Assembly: GCA_021018815.1 (NCBI GenBank)
Contig: JAITYX010000003.1
Span: 13,659,501-13,723,500 of the forward strand
Direction: 5' to 3'
Length of the DNA stretch: 64,000 nucleotides
Source of the DNA: Talinum fruticosum
Lineage: Eukaryota > Streptophyta > Magnoliopsida > Caryophyllales > Talinaceae
The notes under the pieces are model-generated. The model was not told the DNA's origin. It ran no database searches and saw only the letters and a list, made by a program, of their open reading frames with translations. Shown in pieces: positions 10,997 to 22,232 of this stretch. How positions within the stretch are numbered: position 1 is the first letter of the stretch; every line of letters begins with the position of its first letter. Made by a program: the position numbers and the translations under genes.

Positions 10997-12660
10997 ACCG
11001 TGTGGCCCAACATTGAGTGCTTGAGCTTCTTAGTAGCCCGGACTAAAGCCGGTGATGTCTTCTCTAATGGCATGTACCTAATCTCATAATCTATGAATTT
11101 CTTGCTTAGATAATATACCACATACTATTCCTTTCCATCTTGTTGAGCTAACATGGCTCTCATGGTAGTTTCGTTGTAGTGACGTGTAAGAGTAAAGGCT
11201 TCCCTTATTGGGGTGGAACTAAGACTAGTGGATGGGTGAGATACTCTTTAACCTTCTTTAATGCTTTTCGGCACTTATCATTCCAAATAGGCTTAGACCC
11301 TTTCTTAAGCTTCTTAAAGATGGGCTCACAAACCATAGTTGGTTTTGATATGAAACGGCTAATGTATTCTAAATGTCCCAGGAAACCTCGTATCTCTTTT
11401 TTTGTCATCGGTGGTGGGATCTCTTGGATAGCTTTGATCTTAGATAGATCAACTTCAATTCCTTTAAGACTAATCACATAGCCTAATAATTTTCCAAAGG
11501 TTACCCTAAAGGTACACTTTTTGTGAGTTAAGGTGCATGTTGTACTTTCTTAGTCTTTTGAAGAACTTTATAAGGCTAGGTAAGTGTGTCTGCCTTATCC
11601 TTAGACTTAATGATCATATCGTCCACGTAGACTTTGGCTTCCTTATGTATCATGTCGTGTAGTAATGTTGTGGCTATTCTATTATATATAGCTCCTGTAT
11701 TCTTAAGCCCAAATGGCATCACCACATAGCGATACGTCCCCATTGAGTGATAAAGGTCATCTTCTCCATGTCTTCCTCGACCATCTTCACCTGATTATAC
11801 CCAACATCGCCTTCCATAAACTAAATCAAGGAGTGTCCTATTGTATTATCTACAAGGATGTCGATATGAGGTAGGGGAAAATCATCTTTAGGGCTTGCCT
11901 TGTTCAAATCCCCGAAGTCAACGCACATTCGGACCCTACCATCTTTCTTCGAACTAGAACTATTTTTGCTATCCACAGAGGATAGTGGACCACCTTGATG
12001 AACCCCGCTTCTAACTGCTTTGGAACCTCTTCCTTAATTTGCAGTACCCACTCAGGTTTCATTCTCCCGATGAGCTTTTGCCTAACTAGCTTGGTGTCTT
12101 CGTTAAGTGGAATTCTATGTTCTGCTATACTCGGATCTACCCCAGACATGTCTTTGTAGGAACATGCAAAGACATCTATCAATTCTATAAGGAGCAAAGT
12201 GAATTGCTTCTGCTCTTCTCGATTAAGTGTTATCCCAACTTTGACCTCTTGGGGTTGATAAACTAATCCTAGATTAAATGTTATTGTTTCCTCTATTATT
12301 GGTGAGCAATTTTCATGTTCTTCCATAACCTTTATTAATTCTTTAGGGATTTTTTGTTCATCATTAGATTCAAAACAATTAAAAACAGGAGAAGGCAAAG
12401 AGTAAGCGAAAAGGTTCATTTTATTGAATGAGGAAATGAGTACATCGGACTTAGAGACAAAAATTGCAGAATTGGAAATAACAGAACAAGAAGACGAAGT
12501 AAGAAAATTGGAAACAAAAATAACAAACCTCTTGCTAGACTTGGGAATGGGATACTCTTCTAAGCTGATAGACAACTCATGGCCTTCCTCGGCATCAATC
12601 CAAGTAATATAGTTAGACCCTTCGGCATTGACGAGTGGTGATGAATCCGGCCGGATCAAA
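10997..12660 (-). pseudogene. gypsy reverse transcriptase region of G1
   Basis: The N-terminal part (11904-12659) includes DVFACSYKDMSGVDPSIAEH, then the stretch leading into the RT fingers. The catalytic YVDD is readable near 11610-11640 as AKVYVDDMI, and the connection motif IRGFLGHLEYISRFI is at 11205-11477, followed by the start of RNase H (VVYYLSKKFIDYE) around 11100. Pol then stops at 10997. Function would be copying the element RNA into DNA. Several frameshifts separate these blocks. RT identity is firm; no intact product can be read. Confidence 0.82.
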
Positions 12661-13900
12661 CTAAGGGGGTGACGTGGCTCAAGAAAGTACCAAAACTGAA
12701 TTCCCCTCTATGTTCTTCTCCTATCAGAATAGTAGACCAAAGATATTGCTCCCGAGTAAGATTAGTCTAGTCTTATGTGGACTGTCCTTCTTCGAGGAGG
12801 TAGGGTGCCTCCTTCTCCAAGCACATAGCATTTGTTAAAAACTTCGAACTAGTTACCGAATTGCCTTCTCTTTGAGGTAGTAAGGCTCAAGAAAGTCGCA
12901 GATAGGGTAAGTCATCCCCTTCTTTCAAGAACCGCCTATTTAGAGCACGAGGAAAGGGTTTGATTAAATGAACTATGTATGATGCGAGTCCTCTTAGTTT
13001 GAATTTCCCACTTAGCTTGAGCTATTTCCTTAGCGAGTAGTTGATAGGCCAACCTAAAATTATAATTATTGGTGGCATCAAGGGGTGGAAAGATTGGGTG
13101 GTAAGCCCTCCCACCTGCAACTAGGCCATGAAAATACCCCTTCTTCCTTAGCATCAAGTGGACACTAGGGTTGCTTAGAAGGATTGAAGTTGAGAGGTGC
13201 TTCATCCTTGTCCGTAGTAGTAATGAGTCTCAAACCCGTAAAGCTCTTCATCATCAACATCGTGTTCAATTTCGACGACGGACTCTTTAGAGGTGATGGT
13301 GGCACAAATATTATCTCCATTGACGTTTACAACTTGACCTTTGATGATCATCTTGACTTTCCGATGTAGTGTGAAGGGCACGACTGATGGTCGTGTAACC
13401 AAGGGCATCCTAGAATAAGGTTAAATGTAGCTCGGATGTCTAGAACTTGGAAGTCAATGTTTTCCTCTATCGGTTCAACATTGAATGGCAGAGTCACCGT
13501 TCCCAAAACCATCCTTTTAGAATTATCAAATGCTCGGAGATTAATAGTTTGTTTAGAGAGTTTTTACACCGTAATGCCTACCCTTTTGGCGGTCCTAAGG
13601 ACGAGACATTTAGAGAAGATTTGTTGTCTACTAAGGTTAGAGGGATGAACTTGTTAATGCAAGTTACGAGTTAAGTAAAGGGCATTGTTGTGTGCAATGC
13701 CTTCTTCGAGTAGATCTTGCTTGTCAAACGTGATGGTTCCATGCCCATTATTGACCAATCCTACTACTTCCTTAAGTCTATTATTAGGAGACACCTCAAT
13801 TTTTCTAAGCACGTCAATCAAGGCCTGCCTATGCTTTTGGAAAGCAGATATAAGTTGTGAGATAGAGATATTAGCTTTAAGTTTTTGAAGTTGTTTTAGG
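12661..13900 (-). pseudogene. gypsy protease region of G1
   Basis: Minus-strand fragments include FQVLDIRATFNLILGCPWLH near 13395-13450. This is the C-terminal retropepsin segment usual in gypsy protease (hydrophobic-LGxPWLH), followed by LHRKVKMIIKG. Upstream, towards 13880, fragments match the flap and active-site neighbourhood, but I cannot read a clean DTG/DSG. The same block is better preserved in G2 at 44694-45022. It is broken by frameshifts. Between this and RT lies a poorly conserved linker with no recognised domain. Confidence 0.68.
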
Positions 13901-15146
13901 ATTGGGTCTTCTTCTTTAATAGCTTTAGGTTCTTTTGGGGCTTTCTAAGTCTCATTGCAGAGCCGTGGGTGCATTATGTCGCCTAGATCTAGTAAGGAAT
14001 TAGATTTCGAACTCTTTGGTTGTCCCCAAAAGTTATTTTCTTCTAAGGGTGGTGTGCCCCAAAAGTTGTCATCACTATCATCTTTCGTTTCATATACGTC
14101 TTATTCATCACTTACGTACAATACATGGACTTATGGGTCTAGGGAAGGCACGCTAGCAAGTGGTTTGGACTCATTGGTGTCTTGAATGAAGACGGATTGA
14201 TCCCACCGACTTGGAACAGGCTCGGAGAATATGGCCAAAGTACCGCTGAAGGGATTCTTGTTGTTACTTGGTTTATTGGCAGCCTTAGGGAGAACGAGTT
14301 GACCATTGGGGAACATGCTCTTCGACTTGTTCTTGAATGTCCAACATTGCTCCGTGTCGTGTCCTCGTGCACGATGGTATTTACATAATTTTCCTGCATC
14401 CCAGCTTTTAGACTGTTTCGCGGTTTGTTATGCTGCTCTTATAGGTGGCAATTCTATCTTCCCTTTAGAAAAGAAGCGGTCGGGGTCTTGAGCGTAAGTA
14501 GTATCAATTGGAGTGTAGTCGTTATACTTTTTAAGGGCACCGACATCTGCACCCCTGTTAGTATTGCTTTGATTTGAGGTTTTGATGTCTTTAATTGCTA
14601 GTTACCTCTATATCCAATAACGACTTTTATGGTCGTGGTAGATAACTCTTCTTGTATTAGAATGCCGACATCTCTTAGAGTTGAGAAACTCATGAATGGT
14701 AAGAAGTTGAGGTGTTGATTGTTGGCTTGCTAAAGGTTCTTCACAATGATTCATACTTGATCCTTCTCGGAAGGTCGGTCTACCATTTGGGTAGCCTTTG
14801 CCCTCCATCTAGTGACAAACTTTGTAAAACTTTCTTTCTCACCTTACTTGATCAATTCCAAGTCTCCGAGTGTGACAGGTAGATCGGTGTTATAGGAGTA
14901 TTGGTTTAGGAACTCCTTATAAAAATCATTCCAATTGGTTGCCTTATATGGGTCAACCGCGTTACACCACTTGATTACCTAACTGTCGAAGTGCATAGGA
15001 AGATGATGTGATAGGTGTCTTCAGGTATGTTCTTAAGAGTCATTGCTCCTAAAAAGTTGCGAACATGGTGATGGGGATTCTTGGAACCTTGAAACTTAAT
15101 GTCCGGCATGATGAACTTAAGGGGTAAGCTGTTAAGCTTGTCGTAC
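13901..15146 (-). pseudogene. gypsy gag of G1, C-terminal part
   Basis: At 14344-14385 the minus strand reads CKYHRARGHDTEQC, a knuckle-like C-x2-H-x4-G-H-x4-C motif typical of gag in this gypsy group, followed by a linker to protease. At 14975-15146 the reading LNSLPLKFIMPDIKFQGS is the conserved start of the gag core. Gag would form the particle and bind the RNA. The reading frame enters the insertion at 15147 and resumes on its other side: codons for KLLVKS (about 17285-17302) join YDKLNSLP here once a 3-bp duplication is discounted. Frameshifts remain within the segment. Confidence 0.75.
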
Positions 15147-17281
15147 AGACAACAAATTAAACCACTACTTAAACTTATAATAAACAATATAGCAAGGGCA
15201 AGTAGGGATCGAATCCACGAGGAAAGATATAATAACATGCAAGTTTTAATCTAATTAAATTTACTACTCTTAAAAACAAAATAGAAAATATAAATTAAAA
15301 TCAATAACTAAAATTCATAGAAAATTATCTAATAACTAAATAAATAATTTATACAGAATAATAAAACTACAATAACCCAGAAATATTTTTGTATATTTTT
15401 TAGAATAATTAAAACAGAAAACTAAAGCAGAAAATAAACAAATTCTAAAACAGAAAATTAAATAAGTAAAATTCTGCACTAAAATAATTACGAAAATAAA
15501 TACTAAAATTACCCAGAATAATAATACTAATTTTCTAAACCTAACCAGACCCTAAAAATATAAAAACAAAATTTAAAATCTAATTTACGAATTTATTTTA
15601 TTAAAAACCTGCAGTAATTAAATTCAAGAATTAAATCTGAAAAAATATCAAATTAATTCCAAAAATTCTAAAATTTAATCACAGCAAACTAGGACTCTAT
15701 CTAAACCCTAAAAGAAAATAAAACACGAAAAATAACAAAAGAAACTATTTTAAAAATAATTTCTAACAAACTGACTAAAAAATAATAAAAACTAACAGAG
15801 AATTAAATCTGAAAATTAAAATATGTAAAGACTCAAAATTAAATTAAAATAAAATTACTAAAACTAACCTAAAATACTGATCTTTAGGGGGTTTAATGAA
15901 ATTGATAATAAAAGACTATAACTTTATAAGTAAAAATCAATAAACTCAAGAAAATAACTAAAAGCAAACAAATAATTATCAAAGATAACAAATTTATAAA
16001 AACACTTAGTATAATCTATATCCACCATGCAAATTATTATTTATCATTAACACACAAATTGATCTACCCATGAGCTAAACTGTAGAAGACAACCACTAGC
16101 GGATCTTCCCCGTTTTTCCTTAGTTATTAGTTTACTTAGGCCTAGCCCTAATATAAACCCTACTAATATTGATAACCCTAACACTAGCACTAGAATTTAA
16201 TCAAATCAGAGCATTAAGTATTAGAAAAACATCATCTAGCACCTAATAACCAATCTACTAGCAAATTGATTTAAGAAGGATCTATGATAATTTCCTAATT
16301 AAAAGAGATGGGTATGAGCCATCCATGATTAACTAGGGTGATACTTATGTCTAAAAGATCAAGCAATTACGTACTTAAACCCTCTAAACTATCACATGAA
16401 TTTATATAAAACTAAGTAGCGTGCACTCTAATTAATTAGACATAAATTCATAAACATTAAACACAAATTATCATAGAATCATGGATCGAATCAATAAGAC
16501 AATAAAAATCAAAACTTTGTTTCAAAATAAATAATTTAACATGGCTTCAATGAGATTATACTAAGTATAAGAAAAACTACTCACACATCATGTAATTTAA
16601 AACATGTAAACTAAATAAAACTAGCATCTTTAGTATTAATCTATCAATAAGAACTCAATCTTTTCTAATAAAAATTACAAAGCTAAATTATACTACCGAT
16701 ATTAGTTTCTTTGACCGGGAAGATGAAGAATATGATGATGGATGGTGGCTGGCTGGGCAACGGACAGCGAGTGGTCAGCAAGGTGCAGCAGCAGCAGCAG
16801 CCTGAGTTCGAGCGGCCGGTGCAGCGGCTGGCTGGTGGTGCAGCGGCGGCAGCAGCCAGGTGTAGGCGGCAGCACTGGTGGTGGTCAGGCAGCAGGTGGA
16901 CGTGGACAGCAAGCAGCGAGTGGTGATTGTGTGTGGCTGGCTTCCTAGGTCTCTCTCCATGATGATAATAAGTAGTATATATAGGGTGAAAGAGTTAGGG
17001 TTTATTTCTCTTTCTTCTCTTCTAAGTTTCCCTTTTCTATTCCACTTAGGATTTCCTAAAATATAATATCCTAAAATAAATATTTTATTACATATTATAT
17101 TTATGGACCGACTTCATATATTTTCTTGGATGCTTGTCGGTAGCTAAAAATCCACTTTTAACGACTTTTCTTCTCTTCCCCACTTTATTCGATAATTACC
17201 TATAAATAGACAAAATAGAATAAATTAGATAAAATAAACTATATAATATAAACTCAATAACTACTAAAAATATGTATAAAA
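15147..17281. mobile_element. AT-rich 2.1-kb insertion in G1 gag, family unknown
   Basis: Gag codons are continuous across it. Plus-strand flanks read GTCG-TAC before it and TAC-GACTTAAC after it, giving a 3-bp duplication TAC (15144-15146 and 17282-17284). The insertion is strongly A/T-rich with very short ORFs. It begins AGACAACAAATT and ends ATGTATAAAA. I see no terminal inverted repeat, no LTR and no transposase. A GC-richer patch at 16711-16950 has CAG-type repeats that translate as poly-Q or poly-A in different frames. Possible explanations are a MITE-like or deleted DNA transposon, or a non-LTR fragment whose A-rich end is on the right. I cannot decide. Confidence 0.6.
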
Positions 17282-17284
17282 TAC

Positions 17285-17650
17285 GACTTAACGAGTAACT
17301 TCCCTTGGGAATTGAAATGAATCCTATATGATCAATGTAGAGACTCGCTGAACATGGAACACTTTTTTAACATTTGCCCTATTTGATCTATGTGTGGATC
17401 GGATTTAAGCTTACGTTCAGGATCGCCTTGTGGAGAAGGTTAAGTGGAGGACCTCTTCCTCCTACTTCTTCTTCTTCATATTCTTCTCCGCCATCTTTCT
17501 TATTATCTTGAAGAGTCTTTAGGATGGCTGTAAGAATTTCGGATATGGATTCTATCTTCTTATCCTAAGCCTCGATTTGGGCCCCCATCTTGGTCGACGA
17601 TTCATTGAGCAAGGCAAGCATGGGAGATTGTTTTGGCATTCCGTCCATTG
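17285..17650 (-). pseudogene. gypsy gag of G1, N-terminal part
   Basis: On the minus strand from about 17650 there is a start-like MPKQSPMLALLNESSTKMG, then a glutamate-rich stretch (GGEEYEEEEVGG near 17460-17500). It continues into KLLVKS at the insertion border, where the second gag part takes over. Identity rests on position between leader and gag core and on frame continuity across the insertion; no recognised domain is present. The first Met is plausible but not proven. Confidence 0.5.
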
Positions 17651-18908
17651 GAGGGGAATTCTTTTTGGGTACTGTTCTATGACGGAAATTAGACTAAACC
17701 GATGTTGTATGCACTAGGGTAAATCACACTCGGCATAAGGTGCGAGAGAAAGGGAAAAGGTACTAGACTCCTTACCGAGGTGTTACCTTTCGGAACTCGG
17801 ATTCGACCATACCCAATGGTAGTAGACTTTCCTATTCTGCTTCCCAAAGGGTAATGCTTAGGACCATATGAAGGAACACCAACTTTTAGGAGGAAAGGGC
17901 ATAAGTGCAAGACTCGGAAGAAACCAAGAATGCCCTTTATTTGGACGCACATAAGGAATGCAAGACAAATGAAATGAAATGTAATGATACTCACGACTTA
18001 ATTTGGGATGAATTTATTTTGGCTAATACATAAATGAATACTCCTAATTGAAGATGAATTTGTATTGGCTAGATGGAAATGTAAAATTGGACCTACATAA
18101 TTTGAGATGAAAACATGAAAATGCAAAAATGGACTTACTTAATTTGATATGAATTTATTTTGGCTAATTAAAAAATGGAAATGCGAAATTTGACTCACCT
18201 AATTTGAGATGAATCAATTTTTGGCTAGATAAAAAAATGAAATTGGTAATGCAAAATGGAAAGGAAAAATGCTAAAAAAGTCAAAAGCCTAAACACAAAC
18301 CGACTCGCTGAAGAAGTAGAGGGGTCCCCGCAGGATCCTTCGGGACTGACCGGTGGTGGTCGGTGCCAGCTAAGTCTAGTGACTAGCAGCTATCTGAAAT
18401 CTAGACTGTCTACAATAAGATGAATTTTTATAATGACTCGGAAATGTAATTAATAGACAGACCTAAAAAGGAGAAAGGTAATTTTTGACTTCGGCTAAAA
18501 TGCACTTAATAGATCGACTCGAGGAAATTAATTATGGTATTTTATTCGCAACCATGCAAGGGTTAATTAGCACTCTTAACCTAGGTAGGATACATAGTGT
18601 CTCATAGTTCGAGCATTTAGTCCTCCATAGGGTGCATGATAGGAAAAAGCATGAATCCTCGATGCCTCTAAAGAGAGCACGCTATGAGGAAAAGGTATCA
18701 ACTCCACGACAATCAAGCCTAGTTCGGCCCATCCGGGTTAGTAGCTCGAACCTCTTCCAAAAATTGTTCTTAAAATGTAAAGTCTAAAGGTCAAACAATA
18801 TTAAAAACAACTATGTGTGAGGTAGCCTAAATGCATGATGCCTAATGCAAATACATTACGAAAATTCACAAGTGAAATTTTCAAGTCTCACCCTTTTAAT
18901 AAGTGATA
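17651..18908 (-). other. Leader region of gypsy G1, no gene seen
   Basis: Lies between gag and the primer site. It holds several repeats of a TTTGAGATGAAT/AATTTATTTTGGCTA phrase near 18005-18240. The segment at 18600-18800 also occurs inverted at about 8780-8960. I see no coding sequence with a recognised domain. Confidence 0.55.
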
Positions 18909-18927
18909 TCTCCGAGTGGAGTCGCCA
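18909..18927 (-). other. Primer-binding site of gypsy G1
   Basis: Minus strand reads TGGCGACTCCACTCGGAGA immediately inside the LTR end (...GTATAG). The TGGCGACTC start fits the arginine-tRNA primer of Ogre/Tat elements. The CTCGG looks like CTGG with one extra C. Confidence 0.65.
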
Positions 18928-21470
18928 CTATACGAAGCACGAACCCCGTCCTCTCCATAGACGGAACCAGATTGTGACCGAGTTTCCCCATTAATTGGCA
19001 AGATATTCTCTTCTTTGGAAAATGTAAATGGATTTGATAAAGGGTGATAGTTTTTGAAATTGGGGATGTATCCCTTATTAAAATTCCTGATTTTTATAAT
19101 CCGATTTAGAATAATTTAACCAAAGGTGAGGTGATTTTATTAATCATTTTATTTTAGGAATTATTTTTAGAAACTTCGGGATATTATTTCAAAACTAAAA
19201 ATAAAAAAATCAGAATTAATTTTAGTTTTGTCGAAGGCCTTTTGGTCTAAAATGATGTCAAAACACTAGCTTAGACCGAAGCCCTACTCGTTGACCGTTC
19301 AAGCACCGGCAAGAGCCGGTGTCGTACGATTCACAAGCATCGGCCATGGGCCTAGACCGAGGTGATCGGTCTCGGTCCATGGCCCGACTATCAAATCTAA
19401 AACCCCTTTTTTGTTGTTTTTAGTCGGAAATGCCGAGGAGAAAATTAGGAGAACTAAATAAGAAAACAGAGTCGCCGATCAGTTTTGGAAATAAAAACTA
19501 AGAAAAATAAAATAAAGAAATAGTCTTTCACTCTTAGTATGGGAAACCTAAGCTTGAAAGAGGTTTAAAATTGACTCCATTTGTCTAAAACCAAAAATCC
19601 AAATTCGAGAGTGAAGGTACGAAACGTAGAGATAAGCCCTTTCATTCCACCCGTCAAAAGACGACTATTACTAACTTGAGTGGTGAGTTTAAATAATGCA
19701 CAAAAGACAGTCATACAACATATTAAGATCCAAAATTTAAACAATCAAGGCATGCGAACAAAAGTGATAAAAACATATATGAAAGTAATAAACGAAAGAA
19801 AAGGAAAAGAAAAGGAAAAGAAAACAGAAACGAAATAAAAAGGTTACATCGGGCGAGGAGGAAATAAATGCGATTACATCTTTTCTCCACAATGCTAAAA
19901 AATGATAAATAATGAAATTAAATAAAGCATAATCTGAAGGTCGATTTTTCACCCTCGAGTTGTCCCACCTGCTAATCTGGATTTTGAATCGGATCTTAAA
20001 GTGCAACGGTGGTGAATTGGAATGACTTTTTGTGAACTTTGTTGAGGGTAGGTTGATAGTGATGAAGGATGAAGGATTAGGGATCAAATTTAGGGAGTAC
20101 AATCAGAATAAGCTAAAAAGAAACCAAGAGATCAGAATACAAGAAGGTGTATTTAGTAGCAATTAATTTAGCTTCAAGAACATAACGCATAGGAATGGAG
20201 CCGTATCAGGTTAATATTTAGTAGCGTAATGCATATGAAAAAGCCATACGCAAAATGAGAGCCTAAGCTCTCTAATTATAGGAGAGGATTGGGTCACAAA
20301 TGACCTAGGGTTCCAATTGAAACAACCATCCAAAATAGGCATAAAACCGGGCAGCAAAATCACAAAAATCGGACCAATTCGAGGCTTGGACCGGATCTAG
20401 GGAATAATGTCGTGGTGCGTGGCGCCGGACGAAACAGCGTCGTACGGACTCCAACTTCCTTCCGTGTTGCAGCTAAATTGTGAAACAAAACGCAGCATTT
20501 GGGGCCAAAATCCCATGAAACGCGGTGTCGAGTCATGAGTGTCGTTTTGTGAAAATAAGCTTTGTGTCTCAATTGGACGTTTTGGAGCAAAACGCAGCGT
20601 TTTTGTAATTCTTACCACGAAACGCGACATAGGCCATACGACGTCGTACGAATGAGTTTGGTTCCTTTTCGCGGTTGGACATTGGTGATGAAACACAGCA
20701 TTTTCAGCATCAAAGGGCTATGTGCGCCGCGCCAGCCACGAGTTCACTCTAAAGCGTTGACCCGGCTTCGACCATTCGAAGAAATGGATTTTTGACCAAC
20801 CTAAGGCAAAAAGGTTTTTTTTTTGGTGCTAAAGTGTTTTTGGTGGTTTACTAGTTTCCATCGTGCCAATCGGATAGCGATCATGATCGAAATCCACAAA
20901 TAGGATTGGGATTTCATCCCAGGGCCAACAAGATAAAATACGAAATAAAAGAGATAAGGATGACACGTTTTATGTGTCTACGAGTGTTCTATGAAACGTG
21001 GTGCCAGTCAAAATAGTTTTGTACGAGACGCCTCCGAGTTTCGTGCCTTAGTTGGTAACTAGAGGAACAAAACACAACATTTTTGTAGTGTAAACCATGA
21101 AACGCGGTGCCGATCAAGATGGTGTCATAGGGACACTTGAGCTTAGTGTTACGTTGTGACGTTAAGAGTGAAACTCTACGTTTAGTGCATAGTTTAGCCT
21201 CGGAGCGTGGCGCCGACCTTCTCCTTATTGGGAGCCCGACCCCGGCTTGATTTGGTCGAAATAAAACAGCTTTGTGGGTCGGCCCAAGCAAAAAGGCTAA
21301 TTTTGTTGTGTTGATAGGTACTTTGTGATTTACTCGGCTTCGTCACGCCAATCAAACTCCGACTATAACCCGAGTTCACAAACATGATAGGGATTTCATC
21401 ATCGAGTTGACAAAATAAAATAACAAAACTAAAAGAGATACGGGTGACATGTTTTCGTGTCTATAGTTAG
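18928..21470 (-). repeat. 5' LTR of gypsy G1
   Basis: Runs from the primer site to about 21470, where minus-strand CTATAGACACGAAAAC marks the apparent start. It is about 2.5 kb. It shares blocks with the G1 3' LTR and the G2 LTR, including GAGAGCCTAAGCTCTCT near 20260, next to a short hairpin and a TATA-like AATTATAG. The upstream (U3) part contains a tandem duplication with many AAACGC/GCGTTT motifs. The outer border is not flanked by a duplication I can confirm. Confidence 0.65.
20400..21465. repeat. Imperfect tandem duplication in the G1 LTR, with AAACGC motifs
   Basis: Two units of roughly 480-580 bp (about 20400-20985 and 20986-21465) share the same order of blocks: CGTGGTGCC-type sequence, AAACRCARCATTTT motifs, a CCCGGCTTCGACC-type block, CAAAAAGG, a TTTGTGATTTAC-type block, GGGATTTCATC and GACACGTTTT..GTGTCTA. 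One motif, AAAACGCAGCGTTTT (20588-20604), is a perfect palindrome around a central A. The units are diverged, so the duplication is old. Confidence 0.6.
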
Positions 21471-22208
21471 GCCCCGCTTTGATAAAGAGTAAAAGACGAT
21501 GGATCAAAACAGACACTAAAGGATACTTATCTCCTTTTAGGCATTGCTTTAAATGTCGATCGATTAGAGATGTCTATAATTGATTATTGTTGCTTCGAAT
21601 CCAAACTTTGCTTGATCAAAGTCCCGAAGCTCGATAATTTTTGTTGAATCTTGATCGTCATTTTATCCGAAGCTTGGCTTAATAATTCTACTATACTAGC
21701 ATATTTGTTCGTAGATAATCGTACCCACGAAAGTTTAGTATTTTTACCTAAATAATTTGGTAAAAATGTACTCGAAGAATAAATCGATAAAGCTAAAGTG
21801 GTGTGCTCCAAGGATCCGAGTTGCATGCACAACATCTCAAAAGCATCCAGCCACGCCTGATGGGACACCACACCGACTAGGCCCAGCCTACACCTACAAA
21901 GCTACCATTGAGCCGACTCGATCACGCATCATGGCCAGTGCCTGGTCGGACTTTGGGTAGAGTTATCTCGACTCATGCATTTGGTCCTCCATGGTTGGCC
22001 TCCTTTTTCTTTTTGAGTTTATCTTATGCAATAGTTAAGTTGGCTAAGTTTACCTATACAAGGAAAGCTTTGTGTGTTCATTTTGTAAACTTCACTTACT
22101 CTTCTCCTTGCATCTTCTTACTCGCTCTAGCTTGCTTTAATGTTACTCTAGCTTGCTCTTATGTTGCCTTGAGAAAACTAGATTTTTTTCTTAAAATAAT
22201 CCACAAAC
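21471..22208 (+). other. 5' flank and probable leader of the interrupted PMD gene
   Basis: This stretch matches none of the transposons in the window. It runs into the ATG at 22209. From about 22085 to 22200 it is CT-rich with repeated CTCTAGCTTGC phrases, like a plant 5' untranslated leader. I see no recognised ORF. A promoter cannot be fixed; CTATACAAGG near 22054 is only a weak TATA candidate. Confidence 0.4.
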
Positions 22209-22232
22209 ATGTCTCGTAGACGTGCTCATCCC
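22209..22232 (+). pseudogene. First codons of a PMD-type gene, cut by element C
   Basis: ATG in a good plant context (AAACATGTC) is followed by codons for SRRRAHP, after which element C is inserted. If the element and one copy of ATCCC are discounted, the frame continues at 33128 with IRRTSTKCLTQDNFLERE before a stop. The gene would encode a plant-mobile-domain protein, whose domain is seen at 33443-33920. Linking this ATG to that domain is an inference from frame continuity and from the clean duplication. Confidence 0.5.

Larger units (their letters stand above)
9500..21470 (-). mobile_element. Ty3/gypsy (Tat/Ogre-like) retrotransposon G1, defective
   Basis: Read on the minus strand: 5' LTR (about 21470-18928), primer site, leader, gag, protease, RT, then directly a 3' LTR (10996 to about 9500). 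The region between RT and the 3' LTR is missing, so second RNase H, integrase and any 3' sequence are absent, and the element could not transpose on its own. Gag is split by a 2.1-kb insertion. The left edge is approximate because the 3' LTR seems truncated where it meets the plus-strand remnant. Tat/Ogre placement rests on the TGGCGACTC primer site and on the second RNase H kept in sister element G2. Confidence 0.75.

Noticed and set aside
16711..16960. Poly-Q/poly-A protein ORF
   Set aside because: CAG-type repeat read in different frames; no conserved sequence on either side.
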